Part shown: positions 11,690 through 21,370 of the stretch, piece after piece
How the letters are laid out: every line of letters starts with the position of its first letter
Numbering within the stretch: the first letter of the stretch is position 1
Assembly (NCBI GenBank): GCA_013359255.1
Contig: JABWCF010000009.1
Coordinates: forward strand, 1-64,000
Origin: Flavobacteriales bacterium
GTDB lineage: Bacteria > Bacteroidota > Bacteroidia > Flavobacteriales_E > Vicingaceae
Direction of reading: 5' to 3'
Length of the DNA stretch: 64,000 bases
Notes under the pieces: model-generated
Database searches by the model: none
Seen by the model: only the letters and a program-made list of their open reading frames with translations
Told to the model about the DNA's origin: nothing
Translations under genes and position numbers: made by a program

Positions 11690-13777
11690 TTAAATTTTAA
11701 CACCAATGATGCAGATATCATCTAACTGCTCGTATTCTCCTTTCCATTTTTCGAAGTTATCCTGAATAGCTGAAAATTGTTCTATCATTGGTAAATAAGA
11801 TAATTCGGATAACATTTTTTTCAGGTTTCTTGTTTTAAATTTTTTTCCTGTTTCTCCTCCAAACTGGTCGGCATACCCATCGGTAGAAAAATACAAAGTG
11901 TCTCCTTCGGCTAAATCGACCGTGTATAAATTAAAAGGTTTTTCATGACCAAAATAATTTCCTACCGGAATATTATCGTACTGCAGAGTGAGTATTTCTC
12001 CGTTTTTAGCAATATAATTTTTATGATTTGCCGAGGCATAGTATAATTTTTTAGACTTAACATCTATTCTTCCTAAGGAAATATCCATTCCATCGGCTCC
12101 CTGGTAATCCGGGTCGGACGATTTGAGTGATACAACAATTTTTTCACGCAATACATTAAGTGCCTCATTGGGCATTTGTATTTTCATTTCATTTACAATT
12201 TGATTGATGTAATTAATGCCTAATAAACTCATAAATGCTCCGGGCACTCCGTGCCCTGTACAATCCGCTACTGCAAAATAAAAATTATCGTTTGTTTTGT
12301 GTGCCCAATAAAAATCACCGCTTACAATATCCCTAGGTTTAAAGAAAATAAAACTGTCTTTAAATGATTCGGTAAAAACCTCTTTGTTTGTTAGCAATGC
12401 CTGTTGTATTTTCTGGGCATAGTTAATGCTATCTACTATTTCTTTGTTTTTGGCTTCTATTTCTTGTTTTTGTAATGTAAGCAAATTGTTTGCTTTGTTT
12501 TTTAGTTGATATCTACTGTAAAGCACAAAGGTTAAAATAGCAATTACAACAAGGATTCCTCCCGAAAAGTAAATCATGCTCTGTTTTCTGCTTATTTCCG
12601 ATTGTTGTAACTGATTGTTTAGTTCCAGTTGTTTTATTTGACTTTCTTTTCTTTCACTCTCATATTTTTCTTCTAATTGAGAAATATATGTACTGGAAGT
12701 GTTATACAAAGAATCTTTTAACAATATATATCTTTTATAGTAATCGAATGCTTTTTGGTAGTTGTTCTCTAACAAGTACACATTAGAAAGAATTTGACTG
12801 GCATCGAGTACAATTTCTTTCATTCCTAATTGTTCGGCACTGCTAATTCCTTTTAATGCGTATTCCTTTGCTTTAGGAAATTTTTTCCAATCGTACATTA
12901 GACGAGAAAGAGTAATATTGGTTTGTGCCATACCAAATTTGTCTCCAATTTTTTGCCTAATCAGTAAAGCTTCAGTTAAATATTTTTCGGCTGTATCGCG
13001 AGCATTAAAGCGATTCATTATTCCTCCAATGTTGTTAAATAGTTGTGCTCTTAATTTAAATTCGTTTTCAGGACAATTTTGCAACGCATCTTTATAATAG
13101 CTTAAGGCATCTCTTAATTTTCCGTTTTTATCTTTTATTAAACCTATGCTATTGTATATTACCGCTATGTGTTTATTATCTTTTTTTGCTTTAGCAATTT
13201 TAACAGCTTCTTCAAAATTCACCATTGCTTTTTCATATTGGCCAATATCGTTGTATATTAGCCCTATGTTTATCATACAATCGAGAATTAACTTATTGTT
13301 TTTTATTTTCTCGGAGATTTCTTTGCATTTAATAAACCAATTAATTGCCTCTAAATAATCGCCTTTAAAATAAAAACAATTGCCTACTGTGGTGTAGGTT
13401 TCTGCCAGAAATTGATCTTCGTTAAGTTGCTTATAAATAGTTATTGAACGGTATAAATTATTTTGGGCATTTTGATAATCTGCTTTGTTTAAATAGCACT
13501 CTCCTATTTTTTGGTAGCTTCGGCCAATTAAAAATTTGTTTTCTATTTTTTGAGCTAATTTTAGTGCATCATTGGCGTACCTTAAAGCCTCTTCACTCTT
13601 AGTATTCACTGTTTCTGATGCAAGTTGTAATACAACTTCAATTTTATCTTTATCTGATTTAGATTTTTGTAAAGCCTGTAATAAACTGTCTATCGTTTGA
13701 TTTGAAGCAAAAAGACTATTGGCTGAAAATAAAAAAATAAGTACAGAATAATATATTTTTTTTTCTTTAACCTTCAT
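11690..13777 (-). CDS. TPR sensor with SpoIIE-type PP2C phosphatase
   Basis: A 695-aa membrane signalling protein. Signal peptide at the ATG start (MKVKEKKIYYSVLIF..), about seven TPR repeats in the periplasmic part, one transmembrane helix (IYFSGGILVVIAILTFVLY), a short coiled coil, and a cytoplasmic SpoIIE/PP2C phosphatase with the metal-ligand motifs GDFYWA, ADCTGHGVPGAFMS and FSTDGYADQFGG. Such proteins in Bacteroidota are thought to dephosphorylate anti-sigma-factor antagonists or gliding/secretion regulators. An upstream in-frame TTG (13801) would add eight residues ahead of the signal peptide and was rejected. Target unknown. Confidence 0.85.
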   Translation of the reverse strand: MKVKEKKIYYSVLIFLFSANSLFASNQTIDSLLQALQKSKSDKDKIEVVLQLASETVNTKSEEALRYANDALKLAQKIENKFLIGRSYQKIGECYLNKADYQNAQNNLYRSITIYKQLNEDQFLAETYTTVGNCFYFKGDYLEAINWFIKCKEISEKIKNNKLILDCMINIGLIYNDIGQYEKAMVNFEEAVKIAKAKKDNKHIAVIYNSIGLIKDKNGKLRDALSYYKDALQNCPENEFKLRAQLFNNIGGIMNRFNARDTAEKYLTEALLIRQKIGDKFGMAQTNITLSRLMYDWKKFPKAKEYALKGISSAEQLGMKEIVLDASQILSNVYLLENNYQKAFDYYKRYILLKDSLYNTSSTYISQLEEKYESERKESQIKQLELNNQLQQSEISRKQSMIYFSGGILVVIAILTFVLYSRYQLKNKANNLLTLQKQEIEAKNKEIVDSINYAQKIQQALLTNKEVFTESFKDSFIFFKPRDIVSGDFYWAHKTNDNFYFAVADCTGHGVPGAFMSLLGINYINQIVNEMKIQMPNEALNVLREKIVVSLKSSDPDYQGADGMDISLGRIDVKSKKLYYASANHKNYIAKNGEILTLQYDNIPVGNYFGHEKPFNLYTVDLAEGDTLYFSTDGYADQFGGETGKKFKTRNLKKMLSELSYLPMIEQFSAIQDNFEKWKGEYEQLDDICIIGVKI

Positions 13778-13843
13778 GCTTTTTTCGAAATAACGGTGCA
13801 AGTTACAAAATTTTTATACTCAAATCATAAAAAACAGAGTTCC

Positions 13844-14953
13844 TCATTGTAATGCATTGATAACTTGTGAAATTGCTATATCTGAAGAATAACTATTTTC
13901 TAAATTCTGACTTCTTTGCTTAATCTCCATTTCCGAAAAATTTTGACTGAGCAATTCGTTTATTTTTTGTTTCATCTCTTTGGAATTATTGGCTATTTCA
14001 CAATTTTTTTCTAATCCGGTATTTTCAACCATTGGGGTATTTACCAAACAAAATCTGCCGGTATATAATGCAACTAAAAGCTTAAGTTTTACTCCTGTGT
14101 TCTGAAAAGTTGGAAGCACATTAATATGTGCATTGCTAACCAGTTTCCAAATTTCTTCGGTATCAACATCGGGGAGCAATTGAATGTTTTTATATTTTTT
14201 TACGGCATTTTTTAATTCATTAGAAGGTGCATTCCCCGCAATAATTAATGTTGCCCCCAAATCGTTAAAAATTTTCTCTGTTAAATACATGGCGGCCTCG
14301 TTATTTTCTGAAACAGCCAAGTTTCCGTGATATAAACAAAAGGCACTTTTTCCGGGTGTGCTGATTACGTAGTTAAAAGGATGAAACGGAGGAAGGATTT
14401 GTACGTTATTATGAAAAGATAAAAAATAATTCTTATCGTTGGGTGATATGGCAAATACAAGGTTGGCGTACTGAAGTTTTTGCTCAAACCTTTTTAGCTT
14501 GAAAGCTTCCAATTTAAAGAATATTTTTTTGAAAAGGTTTTTCTCTGAACATGCTAAACCTCGATAGTAATCACTCTCTACATTGTGCATACGTACTATC
14601 TTTTTTCTTTGTTGCAGAGCTTTATGGTTTAATAAATAACAACAGTGTATTCCTTCAAAAAAAATGGGAGAGGAGTCTTTTAATACATTTTTCAATAGCT
14701 GATTATTGCTTCTGGTTACAACAATATAGGGGAAAAATGAAAACTGGTAAAGCAATCCCGACTTTCTTTTATAGTAAAAAACTTCTTTGCATAACTCGTT
14801 TAATTCGTTCTGCTCTCCCCTACCATACTCAAAACAATGTAGTGTTACGCTAATTCCATTTTCTTTTAGTTTTTTTAATTTATAGTATATATCTATTACT
14901 CCTCCATAACTAGGCGGAAAAGGTACATCAAAAGATATTAGATGAATATGCAT
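13844..14953 (-). CDS. glycosyltransferase, GT4-like
   Basis: A 369-aa glycosyltransferase of the GT-B fold. The N-terminal domain opens MHIHLISFDVPFPPSYGG, the classic donor/acceptor loop of group 1 enzymes, and the C-terminal half has LYHGNLAVSENNEAAMYL and the ADP/UDP-sugar-binding type segment LLPTFQNTGVKLKLLVALYTG. The chosen ATG (14953) lies 1 bp after the TGA of the upstream glycosyltransferase; an in-frame TTG at 14971 was rejected. Together the two genes form a pair, probably for a surface polysaccharide or glycolipid. Sugar specificity cannot be read. Confidence 0.8.
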   Translation of the reverse strand: MHIHLISFDVPFPPSYGGVIDIYYKLKKLKENGISVTLHCFEYGRGEQNELNELCKEVFYYKRKSGLLYQFSFFPYIVVTRSNNQLLKNVLKDSSPIFFEGIHCCYLLNHKALQQRKKIVRMHNVESDYYRGLACSEKNLFKKIFFKLEAFKLKRFEQKLQYANLVFAISPNDKNYFLSFHNNVQILPPFHPFNYVISTPGKSAFCLYHGNLAVSENNEAAMYLTEKIFNDLGATLIIAGNAPSNELKNAVKKYKNIQLLPDVDTEEIWKLVSNAHINVLPTFQNTGVKLKLLVALYTGRFCLVNTPMVENTGLEKNCEIANNSKEMKQKINELLSQNFSEMEIKQRSQNLENSYSSDIAISQVINALQ

Positions 14954-14954
14954 A

Positions 14955-16055
14955 TCAGATAAAGGTTGCAAAAATAGCCTTTAACTTTATTTCTTCTTTT
15001 TGCCAGCAAAGATTTTGGGCTGCTACCTTTGCATTTGTGCTCCATTGATTAAGTTCTTTTTTATGACTAAGCATTTGATTTAAAGCTGATGCTATTTCTG
15101 TTTCGGTATGTTTACTTAAAACAATTCCTATATTATATTGTTCTACCATTTTTTTCATTTCGGGCAAAGGCGAAACCAATACCGGTAGTCCGGCATGTAT
15201 GTAATCAAATAATTTATTAGGGAGTGCAAAACGGTAGTTTAACCCCATGTCTTCTTCTAATGAAACGCCTATCGTGGCTTTACAGGTGTACTCGCGTAAA
15301 TTCATAAAAGAAACTCTTCCGACAAATACCACCTTATGACTTAGATTTTTTTTTGCAACCCGTTCTTTCAACTCATTCGTAATATCGCCATCGCCAATAA
15401 TGTGCAATATGGCATTCTCTACCAAGGGCATTGCTTCTATTAGTTTTTCGAGCCCCCTACCCATATTCAAGGCCCCCTGATAGAGCACAATATTTTTTTT
15501 ATTATTATCTTCCAATGTTGTGCTCTCAATATACTCGGGCAAATTTCTTATTACTTTAAAATCTGTATTATATTTCGTTTTGTATATTTTGGCTATGGAA
15601 TCACTCACTGTAAATGCATTTTTAATACGAGGCAAAATGAAGCGCTCTATTTTTTCCCATATTTTTTTTATTCTTGGTCGATTAATTAATTCTGGAACCT
15701 CCGTAAAATATTCATGACTATCATACACTAAGGGTATTCGTTTTATCCGAGATACAAGAAAGTTGGCCGGCAAAGTGTCTAAATCGTTAGAAAGCAACAC
15801 ATCGGTATTTGTAAAAAGCAAATAAAAAAATAAACGAATATTATAAAAAGCATAAAATAAAAAGCCTTTGTTTATTGGCAATAAAAATCGTTTAGTGGAA
15901 TACAAACGCGGTTGAAGCAAAAAATCAGAAGGCCATTTTCTTCCTACCAGTGTAACCTTAAAACCCATAGAATGCAAGGTTGTACATGTCCTATGAACAC
16001 GCTGATCTGTAACCAAATGGTTGGTAACCGATACCACCACATGCTTTTTTTTCAT
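14955..16055 (-). CDS. glycosyltransferase family 4 protein
   Basis: A 366-aa group 1 glycosyltransferase. Features: N-terminal VVVSVTNHLVTDQRVHRTC, a short hydrophobic membrane-associating segment (FLFYAFYNIRLFFYLLF), YDSHEYFTEVPEL, donor-site VLYQGALNMGRGLEKLIEAM and GDGDITNELK, and the C-terminal FALPNKLFDYIHAGLPVLVS with the conserved Glu/Asp region. It is the first gene of the two-gene glycosyltransferase operon and is divergent from murB. Probably acts at the cytoplasmic face of the inner membrane; acceptor unknown. Confidence 0.85.
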   Translation of the reverse strand: MKKKHVVVSVTNHLVTDQRVHRTCTTLHSMGFKVTLVGRKWPSDFLLQPRLYSTKRFLLPINKGFLFYAFYNIRLFFYLLFTNTDVLLSNDLDTLPANFLVSRIKRIPLVYDSHEYFTEVPELINRPRIKKIWEKIERFILPRIKNAFTVSDSIAKIYKTKYNTDFKVIRNLPEYIESTTLEDNNKKNIVLYQGALNMGRGLEKLIEAMPLVENAILHIIGDGDITNELKERVAKKNLSHKVVFVGRVSFMNLREYTCKATIGVSLEEDMGLNYRFALPNKLFDYIHAGLPVLVSPLPEMKKMVEQYNIGIVLSKHTETEIASALNQMLSHKKELNQWSTNAKVAAQNLCWQKEEIKLKAIFATFI

Positions 16056-16157
16056 AACGCTAAAATAGTATTATATGGCCAAATAGAATCAGAAAACTAT
16101 TGAAGTAGGATTTTTATTGCAAAAACAATTATATGATACGGAATCGTAAATTCGCAT

Positions 16158-17174
16158 ATGAAAATTAAAGAAGAGATTTCGTTAAAACCCTATAATACTT
16201 TTAATATCAGTGCCAATGCAAGGTATTATACCGAATTAGAAAGCACCGAAAATATTTACGAATTTATTCATGAAAAAAAATTTCAAAATATACCGCAATT
16301 AATTCTTGGCGGAGGTAGTAATATTCTTTTAACCGGCAATTTTGATGGTATTGTTTTAAAGAATCAATTAATGGGCGTTCGCCTTATACAAGAAACACCG
16401 GAACATTATTTTATTAAAGCATCGGCCGGAGAAAACTGGCATCGTTTTGTTTTGTATTGCATAGAAAATAACTACGCAGGATTAGAAAATCTTTCGCTAA
16501 TTCCTGGCTGCGTGGGAGCTAGCCCTATGCAAAATATAGGTGCTTATGGCGTAGAAGTTAAGGATTTAATACATGAAGTAGAAACTATTCATTTGGGCAG
16601 TGGGCAAACACAAGTATTTGATAATCCTTCGTGCAAATTCGATTACCGAAGCAGCGTTTTTAAAACCTCTTATAAAAATCAATTCATAATTACATCTGTA
16701 ATTTTTAAACTAAATAAAAAACCGAATTATACCATTACATACGGGTCTATTGAAGAAGAATTAGATAAAATGGGCATTAAAGAACTAAGTATTCGGGCAA
16801 TATCCGATGCCGTTTGCCGTATTAGAAAAAGCAAGTTACCCAACCCATCCGAAATAGGAAATGCCGGAAGCTTCTTTAAAAACCCTGTAGTGCCTATAAA
16901 AATAGCAGAAGAGTTGAAAGAACATTATCCTGATATTCCCATTTATACAGTAAACCCTACAAATTGCAAATTAGCAGCCGGGTGGCTTATAGAAAAATGT
17001 GGATGGAAAGGAAAAACAATAAAAAACTGTGGAGTACATACGAAACAAGCTCTTGTATTAGTAAACTACGGCAATGCCAGCGGAAAAGACATTCTTGAAT
17101 TAGCCAACCGCATCATTGCCTCCGTAAAAGACACATTTCATGTTGAACTTGAAAAGGAAGTAAACATTATTTAA
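16158..17174 (+). CDS. murB: UDP-N-acetylenolpyruvoylglucosamine reductase
   Basis: The FAD- and NADPH-dependent second step of UDP-MurNAc synthesis for peptidoglycan. 338 aa, the length of the E. coli-type (type I) enzyme. FAD-binding LGGGSNILLT and LSLIPGCVGASPMQNIGAYGVE; YRSSVFK; the catalytic Ser in NAGSFFKNPV; and type I-specific LAAGWLIEKCGWKG before the C-terminal Glu region. A TTG-started gene follows at 27 bp, then a SanA-like gene, probably a three-gene envelope operon. Confidence 0.97.
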   Translation: MKIKEEISLKPYNTFNISANARYYTELESTENIYEFIHEKKFQNIPQLILGGGSNILLTGNFDGIVLKNQLMGVRLIQETPEHYFIKASAGENWHRFVLYCIENNYAGLENLSLIPGCVGASPMQNIGAYGVEVKDLIHEVETIHLGSGQTQVFDNPSCKFDYRSSVFKTSYKNQFIITSVIFKLNKKPNYTITYGSIEEELDKMGIKELSIRAISDAVCRIRKSKLPNPSEIGNAGSFFKNPVVPIKIAEELKEHYPDIPIYTVNPTNCKLAAGWLIEKCGWKGKTIKNCGVHTKQALVLVNYGNASGKDILELANRIIASVKDTFHVELEKEVNII

Positions 17175-17201
17175 ACCGCTTATTTAACTTACTTTTTACC
17201 A

Positions 17202-18089
17202 TTGATACAATACCTTAACAAAGAAAAAATTGATATCGAAAAATGGAACCGGTGTGTTGCTTCTTCTCAATGCAGCCTGCCCTATGCCTACACTTATTAT
17301 CTAGATACCGTATGTAAAAATTGGGGCGGATTAGTATTAAACCATTACGAAGCCGTAATGCCCTTACCTTATGCTTTTAAATTTGGCTTACCTTATATCT
17401 ATCAGCCTTATTTTACACAACAACTTGGCATTTTTACAGCTAATGATATTGATAAAAATTTAATTCAAGCTTTTTTAAAAAATATACCCAAAAAATTCGT
17501 GTATATTTCCACTCAACTCAATCATAAATGCTTTGCCGCACAAGGTATAAAATCTATAAAAACCAGAAAAAATTGCATATTAAATCTCAATAAACCCTAC
17601 CAAGAATTATATTCCCGTTTTACAGAAAACACCAAAAGAAATATAAAACAAGCCGATAAAAATAACCTGCAAATTAAAATAAACGCCCTTCCTGCCACTG
17701 AATATGCCCTCTTCTACAAAATAAACAACCCAATTGAACATTCTAAAAAAACACATCTTTTATTGGAGAAAATAATAAACATCACCTCAAAAAACAATAT
17801 GGGCGAAACATGGAGCGTTCATTCCATACAAGGCCAAATACTTGCATTTGCACACTTACTAAAAGAAAAAAACAGAATCATATACATTGCACCAGCCACC
17901 AACCCGGAAGGAAAAAAACAAAAAGCCATGTTTCTTTTAATTAACGAGTTTTGTAAAAAGAATGCAACCCACCGTATTCTACTAGACTTTGAAGGTTCTG
18001 AAATTCCAAATGTGGCACGATTTTATGGGGGATTTAACGCAGAAACAGAGTTGTACCCTCTTTACACTAAAAAGATATTTTCAATTTAG
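17202..18089 (+). CDS. FemAB/GNAT-like acyltransferase family protein
   Basis: A 295-aa protein that looks like a Bacteroidota FemAB/GNAT-fold acyltransferase: N-terminal half with LPYAYTYYLD..GGLVL and MPLPYAFKFGLPYIYQP, central ENTKRNIKQADKNNL (substrate loop), and C-terminal AMFLLINEFCKKN..LDFEGSEIPNVARFYGGF. Substrate unknown; murB next door hints at cell-wall chemistry. The start is TTG at 17202 (MIQYLNKEKID): no ATG occurs before residue 49, which would delete the first strand, so the rare start is favoured. Confidence 0.6.
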   Translation: MIQYLNKEKIDIEKWNRCVASSQCSLPYAYTYYLDTVCKNWGGLVLNHYEAVMPLPYAFKFGLPYIYQPYFTQQLGIFTANDIDKNLIQAFLKNIPKKFVYISTQLNHKCFAAQGIKSIKTRKNCILNLNKPYQELYSRFTENTKRNIKQADKNNLQIKINALPATEYALFYKINNPIEHSKKTHLLLEKIINITSKNNMGETWSVHSIQGQILAFAHLLKEKNRIIYIAPATNPEGKKQKAMFLLINEFCKKNATHRILLDFEGSEIPNVARFYGGFNAETELYPLYTKKIFSI

Positions 18090-18114
18090 AAACTACGATA
18101 AGAAAAAGTAATTC

Positions 18115-18783
18115 ATGAGGTATTTAAAAAAAATATTTTATTTCATTAAAAGAAAAAAATGGTATTTTATAACCCCTGCTCTTTCATTTATTCTGTTAAG
18201 TCTTTGGGCTAACCTAAGCATCACAAGTCAAACAAAAAACTTTTTATATTCCGATATAAACACCGTTCCAAGCCATAAAGCCGCATTAGTATTAGGCACA
18301 TCAAAATACCGAAGCAATGGAGAAAAAAATTTATACTTTTTATACAGAATACAGGCGGCTGCATTGCTTTACAAAACCCATAAAGTAACCTACATTATAG
18401 TAAGTGGCGATAATAGCACCATGCAATACAATGAACCCAACACCATGAAAAAAGAACTCATTAAATTAGGCATACCCGATTCCGTAGTTTACCTAGATTT
18501 TGCCGGTTTCAGAACCCTCGATTCCGTGGTGCGTTGCAAAGAAATTTTCGACCAAAAGGAGTTTATTATTGTTTCTCAAAAATTTCACAACGAACGGGCT
18601 GTTTTTTTAGCAAGGAAACACCATATCGAAGCCATCGGATTTAATGCAAAAGATGTTGATGCCTATTACGGATTTAAAACCAACCTGCGAGAATACTTTG
18701 CCCGCATCAAAGTATTTATTGATTTAATTACCGGAAAAGAACCCAAATTTTTAGGCGAAAAAATAGAATTGGGAAAAAACTAA
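18115..18783 (+). CDS. SanA/YdcF-like DUF218 membrane protein
   Basis: A 222-aa protein with one N-terminal transmembrane helix (WYFITPALSFILLSLWANL) and a periplasmic DUF218 domain: AALVLGTSKYRSNG, IIVSGDNS, FAGFRTLDSVVRCKEIF, and IIVSQKFHNERAVFLARKH. In enterobacteria SanA affects envelope permeability to vancomycin at high temperature; the chemistry is not known. It ends the murB operon. Confidence 0.85.
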   Translation: MRYLKKIFYFIKRKKWYFITPALSFILLSLWANLSITSQTKNFLYSDINTVPSHKAALVLGTSKYRSNGEKNLYFLYRIQAAALLYKTHKVTYIIVSGDNSTMQYNEPNTMKKELIKLGIPDSVVYLDFAGFRTLDSVVRCKEIFDQKEFIIVSQKFHNERAVFLARKHHIEAIGFNAKDVDAYYGFKTNLREYFARIKVFIDLITGKEPKFLGEKIELGKN

Positions 18784-18895
18784 ACCACCCGAAACACTTA
18801 GTAGACTGTCTGCCTGCAATATCTAACTTTTTTCTGAAAGATTTACAACTAATAAACGATTTAATGCCTTTTATTGAAATCAAGTAAATGGTAAA

Positions 18896-18924
18896 GAGTA
18901 AATGCACTACATTTACTCGAGTAA
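18896..18924. promoter_or_regulatory. TTACTCGAGTAA palindrome and hairpin
   Basis: TTACTCGAGTAA (18913-18924) is a perfect 12-bp palindrome. Its left half also pairs with GAGTAAAT at 18896-18903 (ATTTACTC at 18911-18918), so two overlapping inverted repeats are present, 18 bp before the ATG at 18942. The same palindrome family recurs at 63944-64000. Best read as a binding site for a dimeric regulator of the gene at 18942. Confidence 0.5.
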
Positions 18925-18941
18925 TTTAATACTTCTGTTCT

Positions 18942-19316
18942 ATGGCTACACGAAATTACCCAAGTAAAAGAAAATTTGCTGGTCTGTGGGAATGTCCCAT
19001 CTGCAAAAAAAGCATAAATATTCGTGGTAAAAGCGGTCATTTAAAATTTGTCCATGACCAATTTTTACTTTCAAAAAAGCATGATCCTTTTCCGACTATA
19101 GAACGGCCTATTGTCTCATACGACATACCATTTGAAGAAGCAGATGTAAAGAACCTTCTTTTAAATCTAACGCTTATTGCTTCAAAGGAGATTCCAAATG
19201 ACCTTTTGAGCAAACGTAAAACCTATCTCAAAATGGAATATTACATTCGGGAATTTGAAATTAAGTACACATGCACGCTGGAAAATGCCTTTAAAAAATT
19301 CCCTGAATTAAAATAG
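18942..19316 (+). CDS. small zinc-finger-like protein, unknown
   Basis: A 124-aa, basic, probably DNA- or RNA-binding protein. Residues 17-39 hold C-x2-C-x12-H-x4-H (WECPICKKSINIRGKSGHLKFVHDQ split over two strands and a helix), a C2H2-like zinc finger rare in bacteria. The rest is charged and helical with no recognised domain. It stands alone between the murB operon and the convergent bioD end, with a palindromic site just upstream, which suggests an independently regulated accessory gene. Confidence 0.6.
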   Translation: MATRNYPSKRKFAGLWECPICKKSINIRGKSGHLKFVHDQFLLSKKHDPFPTIERPIVSYDIPFEEADVKNLLLNLTLIASKEIPNDLLSKRKTYLKMEYYIREFEIKYTCTLENAFKKFPELK

Positions 19317-19389
19317 CACAGTTCAGTTCACAGTCTCTTTTCAACATTTTTTGATGTCTTTCTGATTTTGACGGCATTTTTCTTATTTT

Positions 19390-20028
19390 TTATGGTTTGA
19401 CATTTAATTGATTTATTGGAAACTTTTCAGCATACATTTTAATGAACTTTTTATTTATAACCGGTTCCTGATTTACTCTGTAAATACATTTCATGGCTGA
19501 ATATTTAATAATGAATTCTTCGCTGGTATTAACCGGTTTGCCATTAAATATTATTCCTGCAACAGGAATTTTTCTACTTTTCAGGATTTCGCAGGTGAGC
19601 AGGGTGTGATTGATGCTGCCGAGATAATTTCTTGAAACGAGAATTACTTCCGCTTTCAGTTTTTTAATGAGGTCTATCATCAAAAAATTGTTATTTATAG
19701 GAACCATAAGCCCACCGGCCCCTTCTATAATAAGTGTGTTATTATGGGATGGCGGAATAATTTTTTCAAAATTTATGTATGTGTTATCCTGTTCGGCTGC
19801 GGCATGTGGAGATATGGGTTGGGTTAATCGAAATGATTCAGGATAAATGACTGAATGATTGTTGCTGATTAAATTTTTCACTTTTATTGTGTCGGAATTT
19901 TCCAAATCGCCCGCCTGAATTGGTTTCCAGTAGTCTGCTTTGAGTGCTTCAACAAGTATGGCAGAGATAACGGTTTTTCCTACCCCTGTTCCAATACCAG
20001 TTACAAAATATTTTTTTATTTTATTCAT
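19390..20028 (-). CDS. bioD: dethiobiotin synthetase
   Basis: ATP-dependent carboxylation of 7,8-diaminopelargonate with CO2 to dethiobiotin, the penultimate step of biotin synthesis. 212 aa with P-loop TGIGTGVGKTVISAIL, substrate-binding KPIQAGDLENSDT, SPHAAAEQ and EGAGGLMVPI. The protein is slightly shorter at the C terminus than E. coli BioD. It overlaps the dihydroorotase gene by 8 bp and is the last gene of the long minus-strand series. bioA is 6 kb upstream in the same series; bioB, bioC, bioF are not in the window. Confidence 0.93.
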   Translation of the reverse strand: MNKIKKYFVTGIGTGVGKTVISAILVEALKADYWKPIQAGDLENSDTIKVKNLISNNHSVIYPESFRLTQPISPHAAAEQDNTYINFEKIIPPSHNNTLIIEGAGGLMVPINNNFLMIDLIKKLKAEVILVSRNYLGSINHTLLTCEILKSRKIPVAGIIFNGKPVNTSEEFIIKYSAMKCIYRVNQEPVINKKFIKMYAEKFPINQLNVKP

Positions 20029-21370
20029 GTAGAAAGGTTAATCTTTGCCCTGAAATAAATTCAGAGAAATTACCTTTCTCATAAACAAGATTTCCATTGA
20101 CAAATGTGTGTGTTATTTTTGATTGAAATGTTTGTCCTTCAAATGGCGACCATCCGAATTTATACAAGATGTTCTCTTTACAAACTGTGAAAGGAGAATT
20201 TAAATCAACTAAAACCAAGTCGGCAAAATATCCTTCTCGGATAAATCCACGATTTATTATTTTGTATAAAATCGCAGGATTATGGCACATCTTTTCTGCA
20301 ATTTTTTCAAGAGTTATTTTTTCTTTATGATAAAATTCGAGCATTGCAACAAGTGAATGTTGTACCATTGGTGCTCCGCTTGGGCATTTCAGATAGTTTC
20401 TTCCTTTTTCTTCAATTGTATGTGGTGCGTGGTCGGTAACAATGATGTCTATTCTGTTATCCAATAGAGCTTTCCACAAGCCCTCTTTGTCTGCTTTTGT
20501 TTTGATAGCAGGATTCCATTTTATTTTTGAACCAAGGGTTTTATAGTCATCATCGCAAAACCATAAATGGTGAATACATACTTCTGTTGTAATCTTTTTT
20601 TCTGATAACGGAATATTATTGAGGAAAAGTTCGGCTTCCTTTGCTGTGGAAAGATGTAGTATGTGTAAGCGTGTGTTGTGTTTTTCTGCTAACGCTATTG
20701 CCTTTTTAGTGGCTATAAAACAACATTCTTCGTTTCTGATAAGTGGATGACATTCTATCGGAATTTGTTCTTTGAATATTTTTTGAATAAAATCTGTGTT
20801 CTTTTCAATAGTTGCATCATCTTCGGAGTGAATGGCGAATATTCCTTTACATTCGGAAAATACTTGTTCGAGATATTCTGCTTTTTCTGAAATCAAATTA
20901 CCGCTTATTTGAAAATTAACTCCATCATCGGAAATTCCGCAAACATTTTTTAAATCAGTTCTCACAACCGTGTGCAAGTTGTTACTATCTATACCCATAA
21001 AGAATGAATAATTGGCATAAGATGTTGATGCTGCATAATCGAACTTTTGTTGCAATAAAAATTGTGTTAGGGCATTGGGATTGGTATTCGGCATTTCAAA
21101 ATATGACGTAATACCTCCGGCAACGGCTGCTCTTGATTCAGTTTCAATATCTCCCTTATTTGTAAATCCGGGTTGCCGAAAGTGAACGTGTGTATCTATT
21201 ATTCCGGGTAATAAATATTTTCCTGTTGCATCTATGGTATGAATATTTTCAGAAAATATCAGTGTGCCAGCAATTTTTGATATGATTCCATTTTCAATGA
21301 GAACATCTCCGGTGAAGATTTTCCCTTCATTGATAATTTTTGCGTTTTTAATGAGTGTTCGTTCTTTCAC
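20021..21370 (-). CDS. pyrC: dihydroorotase
   Basis: Zinc amidohydrolase that cyclises carbamoyl-aspartate to dihydroorotate in pyrimidine synthesis. 449 aa, class I length. Metal-binding DTHVHFRQPG, EMPNTNPN, ISDDGVN, AIHSED, LHILHLSTAKE and the catalytic VTDHAPHT are visible. It begins with GTG (21370) overlapping the TGA of the metallophosphoesterase as GTGA, implying translational coupling, and its end overlaps bioD by 8 bp. Some class I members are allantoinase- or hydantoinase-like, but the motifs fit dihydroorotase. Confidence 0.9.
   Translation of the reverse strand: MKERTLIKNAKIINEGKIFTGDVLIENGIISKIAGTLIFSENIHTIDATGKYLLPGIIDTHVHFRQPGFTNKGDIETESRAAVAGGITSYFEMPNTNPNALTQFLLQQKFDYAASTSYANYSFFMGIDSNNLHTVVRTDLKNVCGISDDGVNFQISGNLISEKAEYLEQVFSECKGIFAIHSEDDATIEKNTDFIQKIFKEQIPIECHPLIRNEECCFIATKKAIALAEKHNTRLHILHLSTAKEAELFLNNIPLSEKKITTEVCIHHLWFCDDDYKTLGSKIKWNPAIKTKADKEGLWKALLDNRIDIIVTDHAPHTIEEKGRNYLKCPSGAPMVQHSLVAMLEFYHKEKITLEKIAEKMCHNPAILYKIINRGFIREGYFADLVLVDLNSPFTVCKENILYKFGWSPFEGQTFQSKITHTFVNGNLVYEKGNFSEFISGQRLTFLHE

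Noticed and set aside
13778-13801. TTG start of the TPR-SpoIIE protein
   Set aside because: It would put eight charged residues before the signal peptide.
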